In this document: piece after piece, positions 43,453 through 52,438 of the stretch
Layout: each line of letters begins with the position of its first letter
How positions within the stretch are numbered: position 1 is the first letter of the stretch
Source of the DNA: Marispirochaeta sp964554875
Lineage (GTDB): Bacteria; Spirochaetota; Spirochaetia; JC444; Marispirochaetaceae
Direction of reading: 5' to 3'
Length of the DNA stretch: 64,000 nt
Assembly (NCBI GenBank): GCA_964554875.1
Contig: CAZKQJ010000015.1
Span: 1 to 64,000, forward strand
The notes under the pieces: model-generated
Told to the model about the DNA's origin: nothing
Database searches by the model: none
What the model saw: only the letters and a program-made list of their open reading frames with translations
Program-made: the position numbers and the translations under genes

Positions 43453-45024
43453 ATGGCTGATATTCATCTGGAAATGCGCCGGATAACCAAGAGGTTTCCC
43501 GGCATAACCGCCCTTGATCAGGTAACGATGCAGGTCAACAATAAAGAGATCCATGCCCTGGTGGGAGAAAACGGCGCCGGCAAGTCCACCCTCATGAAAG
43601 TCCTGAGCGGTGTCTATCCCTATGGAAGCTATGAGGGCGAGATTTTCCTTAACGGGGAAGAGTGCCGCTTCAAGGATATCCGGGAAAGTGAACGCCTGGG
43701 CATCGTTATAATTCACCAGGAGCTGGCCCTTATTCCCTACCTTTCTATCGCGGAAAATATCTTTCTTGGCAACGAACAGGCAAGAAACAGTATAATAGAC
43801 TGGTTCAAGACATCCTCCCGGGCCCGGGAACTCCTTGCAACTGTCGGGCTGGATGAAAACCCGGCCACCCTTGTGGGAAACATCGGCGTGGGAAAACAGC
43901 AGCTTGTAGAGATTGCCAAGGCCCTGGCAAAGAATGTCAAGCTGCTCATCCTGGACGAGCCCACCGCCGCCCTGAACGACCGGGAGAGCAACCAGCTCCT
44001 TGATCTGCTTATCCAGCTCAAGAGCGAAGGGATTACATCAATTCTGATCTCCCATAAACTGAAAGAGGTCGAGAAGGTCGCCGACACTATTACAGTTATC
44101 CGGGACGGCAAAGTCATCGACAATCTTACAAAAGGCAGGGATGAGATTGACGAAGACCGTATTATAAAAAGCATGGTGGGCAGAGAACTGACAAACCGCT
44201 TTCCCGACCGGGAAGCAGACATAGGTGAGACCGTACTGGATGTCAGGGACTGGAGCTTCTATCATCCCCAGCACGAAAACAGGCTGGTCATAAACCGGGC
44301 CAACTTTCATGTAAAAAAAGGTGAGGTTGTGGGCTTTGCGGGTCTCATGGGGGCAGGACGTACCGAACTGGTAATGAGCCTCTTCGGAAAGTCCTATGGA
44401 AAACGACACAGCGGGCGGATCCTGCTGAAGGGAAACGAAATTGTCATGAACAGCGTAAGCGACGCCATCGAGAACGGCATAGCCTACGTAACGGAAGACC
44501 GGAAAGGCTACGGGCTTATTCTTATCGAAGACATTCGCCGGAATCTTACCCTCCCTTCTCTCGGGAACCTGAGCAGCAGCGGTGTGGTCAACTCCTCGGA
44601 GGAGGTTCTTTCAGCGGAGAAATACCGGAAAAAGATCACCATAAAATGCTCCGGGATAGACCAGAATGTCGATAATCTTTCCGGGGGCAACCAGCAGAAG
44701 GTCGTGCTTGGTAAATGGATCATGCTGGAACCGGATGTTCTTATCCTGGACGAACCGACCAGGGGAATCGACGTGGGCGCCAAGTTCGAGATATACCAGA
44801 TAATCAATCAGCTGGCCGCGGAAGGAAAATCGATCATAATGATCTCTTCGGAAATGCCCGAGCTCCTCGGCATGTGCGACCGCATCTACGTTGTTGACCG
44901 CGGAGAGATCGCCGGAGAACTGGACAGGCAGCAAGCCAGCCAGGAAAGCATTATGAAGATCATCATGAACCATCAAAAACAGAGCAAGGAAATAAGCCAT
45001 GGACAGCCTCAAACAGTACTTTAA
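43453..45024 (+). CDS. gguA: GguA-like sugar ABC transporter ATP-binding protein
   Basis: The 523-residue tandem ATPase has Walker A GENGAGKSTLMKVLSG, signature IGVGKQQLVEIAKALAK, Walker B KLLILDEPTAAL. The second half has the GLMGAGRTELVMSLFG motif, LSGGNQQKVVLGKWI and DVLILDEPTRGIDVG. It is the motor of the ChvE-GguAB monosaccharide importer. It begins 90 nt after chvE, and its 3' end overlaps gguB by 26 nt. Confidence 0.92.
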   Translation: MADIHLEMRRITKRFPGITALDQVTMQVNNKEIHALVGENGAGKSTLMKVLSGVYPYGSYEGEIFLNGEECRFKDIRESERLGIVIIHQELALIPYLSIAENIFLGNEQARNSIIDWFKTSSRARELLATVGLDENPATLVGNIGVGKQQLVEIAKALAKNVKLLILDEPTAALNDRESNQLLDLLIQLKSEGITSILISHKLKEVEKVADTITVIRDGKVIDNLTKGRDEIDEDRIIKSMVGRELTNRFPDREADIGETVLDVRDWSFYHPQHENRLVINRANFHVKKGEVVGFAGLMGAGRTELVMSLFGKSYGKRHSGRILLKGNEIVMNSVSDAIENGIAYVTEDRKGYGLILIEDIRRNLTLPSLGNLSSSGVVNSSEEVLSAEKYRKKITIKCSGIDQNVDNLSGGNQQKVVLGKWIMLEPDVLILDEPTRGIDVGAKFEIYQIINQLAAEGKSIIMISSEMPELLGMCDRIYVVDRGEIAGELDRQQASQESIMKIIMNHQKQSKEISHGQPQTVL

Positions 45025-46171
45025 ATCAAACATTCGCCAGTACGGAATGGTGCTGGCCCTTGTCGTTATCATGTTCTTCTTCCAGATCGTTACCGGCGGC
45101 ATCCTGTTAAAACCGGCCAATGTAACAAACCTGGTTCTGCAGAACAGCTATGTGCTGATTCTCGCCGTGGGGATGCTGCTGTGTATCCTAACAGGTAATA
45201 TCGATCTCTCCGTCGGGTCCGTCGTCGCTTTTGTGGGTGCCGTCTCTGCTGTCATGATGGTGGACTGGAACATGCCGGTACTCCCGGCCATTCTGATCGC
45301 CCTTCTTATAGGAATCGTCGTCGGAGCCTTTCATGGGGTGTTCATCGCTTATCTGCGGATACCGCCCTTTATCGTAACCCTGGCGGGTATGCTTATCTTT
45401 CGGGGCCTGACCATGGTTATATTGAAAGGACAGACAAAGGCTCCCTTCGAAAAGTCCTTCCAGGCTATTGCCGCGGGATATATTTCCGGAGGGGGATTCA
45501 GTATTGGCGGGTTCAATCTGATAGCCGTTCTGACGGGGATTATTCTGTCGGCCCTGTTCATTCTGGGAATCGCCGTAAACCGCCGAAACCAGAAAAAATA
45601 CGGCTTCGAGGTCTTGCCCACAGGCTTTGAAACTGTCCGGGTTCTGGTCATACTGGCTGCGATCAACTGGCTGACTCTGAGCCTTGCCCTTTACAACGGA
45701 ATTCCCATTGTCATGGTGGTGCTTTTTGGGCTCGTCCTCATCTACACCTTTATTACCCAGAAAACCATCTTCGGCCGGCACATCTATGCCCTGGGGGGCA
45801 ACGAAAAGGCCGCCAAACTGTCGGGTGTCAAGACAAAGAGGGTCATGTTCCTGGTCTATACAAACATGGGACTGCTTTCCGCAGTGGCGGGTATGGTCGT
45901 AGCCGGTCGTCTGAACGCGGCAACCCCCAAAGCAGGAACCATGTTCGAACTCGATGCCATTGCAGCCTGTTTTATCGGCGGTGCCTCCGCCTCGGGGGGT
46001 ATTGGGACTGTAGTGGGAGCTATTGTCGGAGGCCTTGTAATGGGCGTTCTGAACAATGGTATGTCCATCATGGGCGTGAGTGTCGACTGGCAGCAGGCAA
46101 TCAAGGGAATGGTCCTTCTCGGTGCCGTATGCTTTGATGTGTACACGAAATCAAAGTCTCAGGCAGACTGA
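44999..46171 (+). CDS. gguB: GguB-like sugar ABC transporter permease
   Basis: The 390-residue permease has about 10 membrane helices and the RbsC/XylH-type motifs GMLLCILTGNIDLSVGSVVAFVGA, PPFIVTLAGMLIFRGLT, and YALGGNEKAAKLSGVKTKRV (the ATPase-contact loop). It completes the ChvE system. The start lies inside the gguA 3' end, so the two are translationally linked. A strong terminator follows 28 nt later. Confidence 0.92.
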   Translation: MDSLKQYFKSNIRQYGMVLALVVIMFFFQIVTGGILLKPANVTNLVLQNSYVLILAVGMLLCILTGNIDLSVGSVVAFVGAVSAVMMVDWNMPVLPAILIALLIGIVVGAFHGVFIAYLRIPPFIVTLAGMLIFRGLTMVILKGQTKAPFEKSFQAIAAGYISGGGFSIGGFNLIAVLTGIILSALFILGIAVNRRNQKKYGFEVLPTGFETVRVLVILAAINWLTLSLALYNGIPIVMVVLFGLVLIYTFITQKTIFGRHIYALGGNEKAAKLSGVKTKRVMFLVYTNMGLLSAVAGMVVAGRLNAATPKAGTMFELDAIAACFIGGASASGGIGTVVGAIVGGLVMGVLNNGMSIMGVSVDWQQAIKGMVLLGAVCFDVYTKSKSQAD

Positions 46172-46199
46172 TTCTCGTTCACATACCACCTCCTTTTCT

Positions 46200-46238
46200 G
46201 GTGCTGTCCGGATGACTCCACGGACAGCACCCTTTTTT
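46200..46238 (+). terminator. Intrinsic terminator of the chvE operon
   Basis: A perfect 11-bp stem GGTGCTGTCCG/CGGACAGCACC with a 10-nt loop is followed by CTTTTTT. Confidence 0.9.
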
Positions 46239-46656
46239 ACCCTTCTCCCTTCTTCGCCGGCGGAACAAGCATTAGCGTCAGTAGGACAAGCCCTCCAAAC
46301 CCCACATAGAGCAGAGTAAAAAACCAGACAGGGAACTCGTAAAACAGCAGCATTCTGACCAGCCTGCCAACAAAGGATATATCCTCCTCGGCGGACTGCC
46401 CCGCCGCCGTACGCAGGCGATACTCCCACAGGGTCAGGGGACACCAGATGCCCAGCAGGGCTTCGAAAGCGACAAAGAGAACCGCCAGAAGATGCAGTGT
46501 CCTGAACACGCGGTTGCGGACCCAGGTCCAGCCCCGAAGCCAGCCGATCAGTATGCTTATCTCCCCGCCCACGGTAAAACCGAGGTAACAGAAATGTATC
46601 AGGACAACGAAATCCGCGAGAAGAGCAAAGAAACCCTTATTAAAAAGGACCGACAT
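46237..46656 (-). CDS. DUF2784 family membrane protein
   Basis: The protein of about 139 residues has four hydrophobic helices. It has DUF2784 features: LLADFVVLIHFCYLGFTVGGE, RTLHLLAVLFVAFEALLGIWCPLTLWE and FYEFPVWFFTLLYVGFG. The function of this family is unknown. The start at 46656 (MSVLFNKG) is preferred over 46674. Confidence 0.85.
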   Translation of the reverse strand: MSVLFNKGFFALLADFVVLIHFCYLGFTVGGEISILIGWLRGWTWVRNRVFRTLHLLAVLFVAFEALLGIWCPLTLWEYRLRTAAGQSAEEDISFVGRLVRMLLFYEFPVWFFTLLYVGFGGLVLLTLMLVPPAKKGEG

Positions 46657-46693
46657 TCCTTGTGAATTATACACCCTGATTCATCACCGGGAC

Positions 46694-46731
46694 AAAAAAA
46701 CCGTGAGGGGATCTACCTTCCCCCCACGGTT
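46694..46731 (-). terminator. Intrinsic terminator of the cupredoxin gene
   Basis: On the minus strand AACCGTGGGGGG pairs with CCCCTCACGGTT and is followed by seven Ts, just downstream of the cupredoxin stop. Confidence 0.8.
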
Positions 46732-46753
46732 CCCACACAAGAAATGTACAAAG

Positions 46754-47122
46754 CTACTCAACTACAATGAACTTTCCCCACATTCCCCGGGCACGGTGAT
46801 TACCGACACTGCAGTAGAACTCAAATTCACCGCTTTTGTCGGCAACGAACTCGATGGTCTCGCTTCTGCCTGCGGGAATCTGCCTGGTTGCGGCATCGAA
46901 CTCATCAATTACCCAGTCGTGGAAGCCTCCCCCGTTGGTAAAGGTCAAACGGACGGTATCTCCCTTTTTGACCCGAATCTCCCTGGGGATAAAGTCGAAG
47001 CCCTTGTTGGTGACGCTGATCTCCTTTACACCGGGGCCCTCGCCGGAGAGATCAACAACTTCCTGGGCCGCGAGAGGTACGAGCGCTGCGCTTAACAGCG
47101 CGATAAATAAAAGCTTTTTCAT
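46754..47122 (-). CDS. Exported cupredoxin (plastocyanin-like type 1 copper protein)
   Basis: The 122-residue protein has a signal peptide (MKKLLFIALLSAALVPLAAQ) and a cupredoxin fold. All type 1 copper ligands are visible: H68 (GFHDWV) and C104-x4-H109-x4-M114 (YCSVGNHRARGM). It probably shuttles electrons in the periplasm. No obvious redox partner is adjacent; the upstream membrane protein is unknown. Confidence 0.88.
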   Translation of the reverse strand: MKKLLFIALLSAALVPLAAQEVVDLSGEGPGVKEISVTNKGFDFIPREIRVKKGDTVRLTFTNGGGFHDWVIDEFDAATRQIPAGRSETIEFVADKSGEFEFYCSVGNHRARGMWGKFIVVE

Positions 47123-47160
47123 GTCTTAAACCTCACTATTATGATCATATATGTCAAGTA

Positions 47161-47646
47161 TTATTTATTCGGAACCAGAATCAGCATGCCTCCGCTGCCC
47201 GCGGCAGCCGCTATCAGGTACTGATAATACAGGAGACCGGGAATAAAAAGCGGCAGCAGCCCCGCTGCAATCTGCACTACCCCGCCGATAATGAAAAGCC
47301 GGGGCGTCCACCAGCGGGCATTCACCAGAAAAGCGGAACCCATAAGCAGCAGCCAGAATACCCCCAGATAGGAGATCAGCCACATGATCTGCGGCAGCAT
47401 GAATACCAGAAAAGAAACGACCATGCCGAAACCCACGGCAATTATCCAGAGAAACATGATCTTTCGCAGTTTAGCGGACTTCATGGGCATATAGAGAACC
47501 ATGGGGATAAATCCGATAATTGTCAGAACAAGCCATACCCAGTTAACCCGCGGGTCAGGCCAGTAATGCGTTGCAAGCCAACCGACGAGTTCAACAAGAG
47601 CCCAGGTAACAAAAACGATACGTGGTTTGGTCCAGAAGCGTTTCAT
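47161..47646 (-). CDS. Hypothetical membrane protein, 161 residues
   Basis: The protein has about five hydrophobic helices (for example VWLVLTIIGFIPMVLYMPM; MFLWIIAVGFGMVVSFLVFML; YLGVFWLLLMGSAFLV) and a short cytosolic N-terminus MKRFWTKPRIVF. I do not recognise the family. The start is ATG 47646; a longer frame would use a TTG at 47676 inside the divergent promoter region. It lies 38 nt upstream of the cupredoxin gene on the same strand and may be co-transcribed. Confidence 0.65.
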   Translation of the reverse strand: MKRFWTKPRIVFVTWALVELVGWLATHYWPDPRVNWVWLVLTIIGFIPMVLYMPMKSAKLRKIMFLWIIAVGFGMVVSFLVFMLPQIMWLISYLGVFWLLLMGSAFLVNARWWTPRLFIIGGVVQIAAGLLPLFIPGLLYYQYLIAAAAGSGGMLILVPNK

Positions 47647-47682
47647 GGGTTTAATATAACTAATTTTGTAATACAAAGAAAC

Positions 47683-47711
47683 TTTTCATTTTTTTTGTAA
47701 AAAAATGAAAA
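47683..47711. repeat. AT-rich perfect palindrome, 13-bp arms
   Basis: TTTTCATTTTTTT (47683-47695) and AAAAAAATGAAAA (47699-47711) flank TGT. It overlaps the -35 box of the lipoprotein promoter in a divergent gap. Confidence 0.7.
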
Positions 47712-47723
47712 CCGTCCTATAAT
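47695..47723 (+). promoter_or_regulatory. Promoter of the small lipoprotein gene
   Basis: TTGTAA (47695-47700), a 17-nt spacer and a consensus TATAAT (47718-47723), 20 nt before the ATG. Confidence 0.7.
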
Positions 47724-47742
47724 GATAATGGGGGTAGTTATC

Positions 47743-48273
47743 ATGAAAACATTCGTTTTTCTAATGATCTGCTGCGCCCTGTTAATTCCATCATGTGAAA
47801 CCCTTACCGACATCGAACAGGGAGCATCGAAAATCTCGGGAACCATGTCTAAAGGTGCTGCTGCAGGCGGCAGTGCATCAAGCCTGGGATCCGTGGACTT
47901 CCGCAAGGATGAGGTCCTGTGTTCAGTCAGCGGCAATGAAGCACAGGAAAAGGCCCGTTATCTTCCGGCAGTGATCCTGACAGCACCTACGGCGGCTACA
48001 GGCAATCAGGCGGAGGTAATGTATCCTGATGGGAAAAAGGACTGGACCTACATTGTTCTGCCCTCCCGCAAGGCAAACGACGCTGACCTGCTAATCGGAG
48101 AATCCGTACTCTATATGTACCACCAGAGCGACGACGAGGATATGACCCAGGAGAAGTACCGCAACAATTCCTGGATTTTCGGTACCGTAACATCCACCGA
48201 CGAGATGTTCAAAGGAGTCGTCGAAGTTGACGGCCGTCCCATGCTGGTTAAATGGGTCAGGATTGCCCAGTAG
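47743..48273 (+). CDS. Hypothetical lipoprotein, 176 residues
   Basis: The protein has a lipoprotein signal peptide (MKTFVFLMICCALLIPSC) and a soluble domain with no motif I recognise (VMYPDGKKDWTYIVLPSRKAND; YRNNSWIFGTVTSTDEMFKGVVEVDG). The C-terminal half could be a small beta barrel. ATG 47743 follows a GGGGGT; the open frame to 47722 is ignored because it overlaps the promoter. No neighbour suggests a function. Confidence 0.7.
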   Translation: MKTFVFLMICCALLIPSCETLTDIEQGASKISGTMSKGAAAGGSASSLGSVDFRKDEVLCSVSGNEAQEKARYLPAVILTAPTAATGNQAEVMYPDGKKDWTYIVLPSRKANDADLLIGESVLYMYHQSDDEDMTQEKYRNNSWIFGTVTSTDEMFKGVVEVDGRPMLVKWVRIAQ

Positions 48274-48318
48274 TCTTCAGGGATTGCAGTCTCCCGGGAT
48301 ATTCTCTATATTCAGCCC

Positions 48319-49176
48319 ATGATCCCTTTAGGTGTTCCCGTTAAAGCTGTAATTAAATCCATTGGTTCCGGCCGCTGCATGCTGCTGGTTGAAGGGCGGG
48401 AGGTCCCGATGAATATATGGGAACTCCCTCCCAAAAGCAAACCCGGCGGTGAACTGGAAGTTACCGTGTACAACGATGCCAAAGAGAGTCTCAAGGCGAC
48501 TGTTCTCAAACCCTTCGCAGGTCTGAATGAGTTTGCAGCTTTGAAGGTAAAAACCGTCAACGACTGGGGCGCTTTTCTGGAGTGGGGGATTCCCAAGGAC
48601 CTTTTTCTGCCCAAAAGGGAACAGGCACGTCCGGTCCGCCCGGGAGAGAAACTCGTTGTTCGGGTCATTCTGGACCACGAACAAAAAGGGCTTATTGCGA
48701 CAAGCAAACTGGACGCCTATTTTAATTATCGCCCCGAAGAGATCAAACCCCAAGATCAGGCTGAACTGCTTGTTTTTGAGGAGATCAAAATCGGGTACGG
48801 AGTCGTGGTTGAAGGACAGTATCGGGGAATGATCTACAAAAACGAGGTATTCCAGAAAATCGAAACCGGTCAGCACCTGACGGGAACAGTCAAAAAGATC
48901 AGGGAAGACGGTAGAATCGACTGCAGCCTGAACCCGGTGGGTTTCAATGCCGCCATGGAAGCGGCCAAGGAGACCATCCTCTCTGCCCTGGAGGAACAGA
49001 GGGGTTTTCTACCCCTCCACGACAAAAGCTCCCCGGAAGATATTGCCTCCACCCTGAACATGAGCAAGAAGAACTTCAAGAAGGCATCGGGGATTCTCTT
49101 CAGGGAAGGAAAAATCAGCATCGAGGATCAGGGGATCCGACGGAAGAAGTATTCTCCTGGGGGAAGACGAGGCTGA
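48319..49176 (+). CDS. cvfB: CvfB/YitL-like S1-domain RNA-binding protein
   Basis: The 285-residue protein has tandem S1-type domains (KVKTVNDWGAFLEWGIPKDLFLPKREQ; GVVVEGQYRGMIYKNEVFQKIETGQ) and a C-terminal winged helix (DIASTLNMSKKNFKKASGILFREGKI). This matches CvfB, an RNA-binding protein affecting virulence factor and stress gene expression in Firmicutes. Its role here is inferred. It overlaps the convergent histidine kinase gene by 62 nt. Confidence 0.88.
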   Translation: MIPLGVPVKAVIKSIGSGRCMLLVEGREVPMNIWELPPKSKPGGELEVTVYNDAKESLKATVLKPFAGLNEFAALKVKTVNDWGAFLEWGIPKDLFLPKREQARPVRPGEKLVVRVILDHEQKGLIATSKLDAYFNYRPEEIKPQDQAELLVFEEIKIGYGVVVEGQYRGMIYKNEVFQKIETGQHLTGTVKKIREDGRIDCSLNPVGFNAAMEAAKETILSALEEQRGFLPLHDKSSPEDIASTLNMSKKNFKKASGILFREGKISIEDQGIRRKKYSPGGRRG

Positions 49177-50011
49177 AGCGCGTTCCCTGCGGACCGGACT
49201 GTACGCTGAGTTCCCCCTTCAGCTGTTGGGCGAGTATTTCTATCAGCAGAAGACCGAAGGATTGACGCGCTTTCAGTGGGTCAAAACCCACTCCGTCATC
49301 CCGGATTTCCAGCAGCTTTCTACCGCCATCCTTCAGGAATCTTACCCAGATGTTACCCTTTCCGCTGCCCGGAAAGGCGTACTTGAAACAATTGGTCAGT
49401 ATTTCATTGATAATTATCCCGCAGGGAATAACCTCGTCATCTTCAAGGGGCACGGGATCGATGGCGGAGTGTATCTGTATGTCCCTGGAAGCACTGACTC
49501 CGTGAATATTGCTTATCAGCTCATTCAGGTATTCATCGATTGAGAATTTCCTGGGGTCCCCGGTTTTGTACATCTGCTCATGAATCAGCGCCATGGAGTA
49601 AATCCGTTTGTTCAGATCTTCCATCAATTCAGCCGGATCGTTATGGTCCTTCTGCAGATTAAGCTGGATCATGCTTTGGATCATCTGCATATTGTTCTTG
49701 ACCCGGTGGTGGACCTCCCGGACAAGAAGCTCTTTTTCCGCGAGGCGGTCCCGTGCCTCCCGTTCCCGTCCGGCAAGACTTACCAGAAGCCGCTCCTTGT
49801 AGACCGCGTAGGTCCGGACCAGAAGATAGACGAGAACGGTGGTAAGTACCACATATATCCAGCCCTTCAGTGTCTGGAACCTCCTGTAAAGCTCGATATC
49901 CTGGAAGATCATCGCCAGAAGAGAATCCGATAGAAGGATCCAGAGAAAACCGAACAGAAAGTAGATGCCCGCTATCAGAGCCGGGGCCCTGAAGAACCTA
50001 TTATTCGACAC
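49115..50011 (-). CDS. Membrane histidine kinase, HisKA_2 type
   Basis: The 298-residue protein has two N-terminal membrane helices (about 10-30 and 50-68), a short coiled coil and the HisKA_2 phosphoacceptor (REVHHRVKNNMQMIQSMI, H102). A HATPase domain follows (GIIINEILTNCFKYAFPG; RDDGVGFDP; FGLLLIEILAQQL). There is no external sensor domain and no response regulator next to it. The 3' end overlaps cvfB in the opposite direction. Confidence 0.88.
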   Translation of the reverse strand: MSNNRFFRAPALIAGIYFLFGFLWILLSDSLLAMIFQDIELYRRFQTLKGWIYVVLTTVLVYLLVRTYAVYKERLLVSLAGREREARDRLAEKELLVREVHHRVKNNMQMIQSMIQLNLQKDHNDPAELMEDLNKRIYSMALIHEQMYKTGDPRKFSIDEYLNELISNIHGVSASRDIQIHSAIDPVPLEDDEVIPCGIIINEILTNCFKYAFPGSGKGNIWVRFLKDGGRKLLEIRDDGVGFDPLKARQSFGLLLIEILAQQLKGELSVQSGPQGTRFSLVFPQENTSSVGSPDPRC

Positions 50012-50015
50012 TTTT

Positions 50016-50609
50016 TTACCTCATAAAAAAACTCGTTCCAGGAATGATATGATCCGCGGCCTTTTTTGGAACATCAGCTGCCGTATAGGAATCCTCCAGG
50101 GGAATCCACTCGGAATGCCACATACGCTGCTTCCATTCAGGGTCCCGCAGGGCTATGCGCCGCAAACGCTCCTCCGGGCTTATATCAATATAGATTCGAA
50201 GGTCATAATAATCCCGCAATTCCTTCCGAAGAGAAGATACCCCTTCGATAATCACTGTCCCGGAGAGGTCATACTCCACCGGCCCGGAATACTCACCGGC
50301 GGAACAGTCGAAATGACGGGTGACGGCCCGGGGATTCCCGGCCTGCCGAAGGATTTCCCCCTCCAGCCGCTCCCATTCAACATTTCCCATGGGGCAGTCT
50401 GTCATTCTGTGATGGGTACGCAGGGAAAAGGGAAGAAAGTAATCGTCCACATGGATCAGTTCGCCCTTCAGCCCCCGGGCCAGTTCCGCTCCGAGGGAGC
50501 TTTTTCCGGATGTCCCGATACCGTCGATGGCTATAAGGAAAGGCCGCTTTGTCCTGGGACCAAGAGGAGAAGGCAGGAGCCTTAGGGGTATGCCGGCAAA
50601 GTCAGTCAT
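50016..50609 (-). CDS. Uridine kinase-like P-loop kinase
   Basis: The 197-residue protein has Walker A AIDGIGTSGKSSLGAEL, a HVDDYFLP stretch like the uridine kinase substrate loop, and YIDISPEERLRRIALRDP as lid region. It may phosphorylate a nucleoside or another small alcohol; substrate specificity is not evident. It ends 4 nt upstream of the kinase gene start on the same strand. Confidence 0.75.
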   Translation of the reverse strand: MTDFAGIPLRLLPSPLGPRTKRPFLIAIDGIGTSGKSSLGAELARGLKGELIHVDDYFLPFSLRTHHRMTDCPMGNVEWERLEGEILRQAGNPRAVTRHFDCSAGEYSGPVEYDLSGTVIIEGVSSLRKELRDYYDLRIYIDISPEERLRRIALRDPEWKQRMWHSEWIPLEDSYTAADVPKKAADHIIPGTSFFMR

Positions 50610-50638
50610 GGAACCTGTATACTCCGGTAAAAAGCATC

Positions 50639-50666
50639 TTGTAAAGCCTTATGAATTGTATATACT
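50639..50666 (+). promoter_or_regulatory. Promoter of the GH13 glucosidase gene
   Basis: TTGTAA (50639-50644), a 16-nt spacer and TATACT (50661-50666), about 40 nt before the ATG. Confidence 0.5.
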
Positions 50667-50705
50667 ACAGCCAGAGTATGCAAATTCTCCCTTCCAGGAG
50701 CAGAC

Positions 50706-52358
50706 ATGGAACGTACATGGTGGAAAGAGGCTGTTGTCTACCAGATATATCCCAGAAGCTTTAAGGACAGCAATGGCGACGGAATCGGCGATCTTCAGGG
50801 AATAATCGAGAAGCTGGATTACCTTTCTTATCTGGGGATCGATACCATCTGGCTGAATCCGGTTTACAAGTCTCCCAATGACGATAACGGATACGATATC
50901 AGCGACTACCGGGACATTATGGATGAGTTCGGCAGCATGGAGGATTTCGACGAGCTTCTGTCGGCAGTCCATCAGCGGGGCATGCGGCTCATAATGGACC
51001 TGGTGGTGAACCATACCTCCGATGAACATTCCTGGTTTCTCCGGAGTCGGGAGTCTCAGGATAATCCCTACCGGGATTACTATTTCTGGCGACCCGGGAA
51101 TGCCGGGGCCCCGCCGAACAACTGGCGCTCCTTTTTTGAAGGCCCCGCGTGGGAGTACGATGAAAAAACGTCCCAGTGGTACCTGCATCTCTTTACCCGC
51201 AAACAGCCTGATCTCAACTGGGACAACCCGAAGGTCCGCGACGAGGTTCGGGGAATAATGCGTTTCTGGCTGGAAAAGGGCGTGGACGGCTTTCGCATGG
51301 ATGTCATTAACCTGATCTCGAAACATCCCGGGCTGCCGGACGGCAGGGACAGCTCAAACCTTTTGGGACACGAACACTTTGCCAACGGTCCGAAAATCCA
51401 TGAATACCTCCGTTTTGTCAAGGAGAGTCTGGAAGGCCGCGACATAATGACCGTGGGCGAAACCGTAATCGCCGATCTTGACACCGTAGCAGGATATGTC
51501 GACAGAGAAACAGGCAGCCTGGACATGGCCATCAACTTCGAGCATGTTACCCTGGATCGGGGAGTAGATTCCTTTGACCCCGTTCCCCTGGACTTAAAAG
51601 CTCTCAAGGAGTGCTTCTCCCGCTGGCAAAAGAAACTCGACGGCAGGGGCTGGAACTGCCTCTATATGAGTAACCACGATCAGCCCCGTCAGGTCTCCCG
51701 TTTCGGTGATGACGGGGTTTATCACCGGGAATCAGCGACCATGCTGGCAACACTGCTTCATACAATGCAGGGGACACCCTTTATCATGCAGGGGGAGGAG
51801 ATCGGCATGACGAACGTTGAATTCCCTTCCATAGAGGACTATCGCGACGTGGCAAGCCTCAACTATTATCGCGAGCGTCTGGCTGCAGGGGACAGTCCGG
51901 AATCGGTACTGAAGAGGATCCGCCAGTGCAGCCGGGACAATGCCAGGACGCCGATGCAGTGGAGCAGTCAGGAGAATGCAGGTTTCAGCGAAACAGCTCC
52001 CTGGATCGGAATAAATCCGAATTTTCACTCCATCAACGTTAAACAGGAAGTCGAGGATCCCGAATCGATTCTGAACTATTATCGCAGACTTATCTCTCTG
52101 AGAAGAAAATACCCGGTTTTTGTTTACGGGAATTTCTCGGAGATCCGTCCGGAAGATCCCCAGGTATTTGCCTATCGACGAGAGTTCGAAGGAACAAAAC
52201 TGCTGGCTGTCATGAACATGAGCGGCAAGGAGCGCAGGTTTGAACTCCCCGAAGAAAGCTCAGGCAGGCTCCTTATCGGCAACTACGGCGGAAGACAGCA
52301 CATTACGGGAAGCCTCGCCCTGCGCCCCTACGAGGCCATGGTGCTTATCGCCGAATAA
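50706..52358 (+). CDS. malL: Oligo-1,6-glucosidase / alpha-glucosidase (GH13_31)
   Basis: The 550-residue cytosolic enzyme has all GH13 regions: DLVVNHTS, GFRMDVIN (nucleophile D199), TVGETV (acid/base E252) and MSNHDQPR (D325). The Val after the nucleophile (MDV) is the marker associated with alpha-1,6 activity in this subfamily, so isomalto-oligosaccharides are the likely substrate. AGGAG precedes the ATG. It is monocistronic apart from the J-domain gene 80 nt downstream. Confidence 0.9.
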   Translation: MERTWWKEAVVYQIYPRSFKDSNGDGIGDLQGIIEKLDYLSYLGIDTIWLNPVYKSPNDDNGYDISDYRDIMDEFGSMEDFDELLSAVHQRGMRLIMDLVVNHTSDEHSWFLRSRESQDNPYRDYYFWRPGNAGAPPNNWRSFFEGPAWEYDEKTSQWYLHLFTRKQPDLNWDNPKVRDEVRGIMRFWLEKGVDGFRMDVINLISKHPGLPDGRDSSNLLGHEHFANGPKIHEYLRFVKESLEGRDIMTVGETVIADLDTVAGYVDRETGSLDMAINFEHVTLDRGVDSFDPVPLDLKALKECFSRWQKKLDGRGWNCLYMSNHDQPRQVSRFGDDGVYHRESATMLATLLHTMQGTPFIMQGEEIGMTNVEFPSIEDYRDVASLNYYRERLAAGDSPESVLKRIRQCSRDNARTPMQWSSQENAGFSETAPWIGINPNFHSINVKQEVEDPESILNYYRRLISLRRKYPVFVYGNFSEIRPEDPQVFAYRREFEGTKLLAVMNMSGKERRFELPEESSGRLLIGNYGGRQHITGSLALRPYEAMVLIAE

Positions 52359-52438
52359 TGGCCGGAATCCCGAAAGCCTTTTCTTCACACGGGGAACCTT
52401 CGCCGGAGGGCTGCAAATATGCTACAATCCCCTGGTAA

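Noticed and set aside
46172..46236. Possible small RNA after gguB
   Set aside because: The only structure is a standard terminator with no promoter in front of it.
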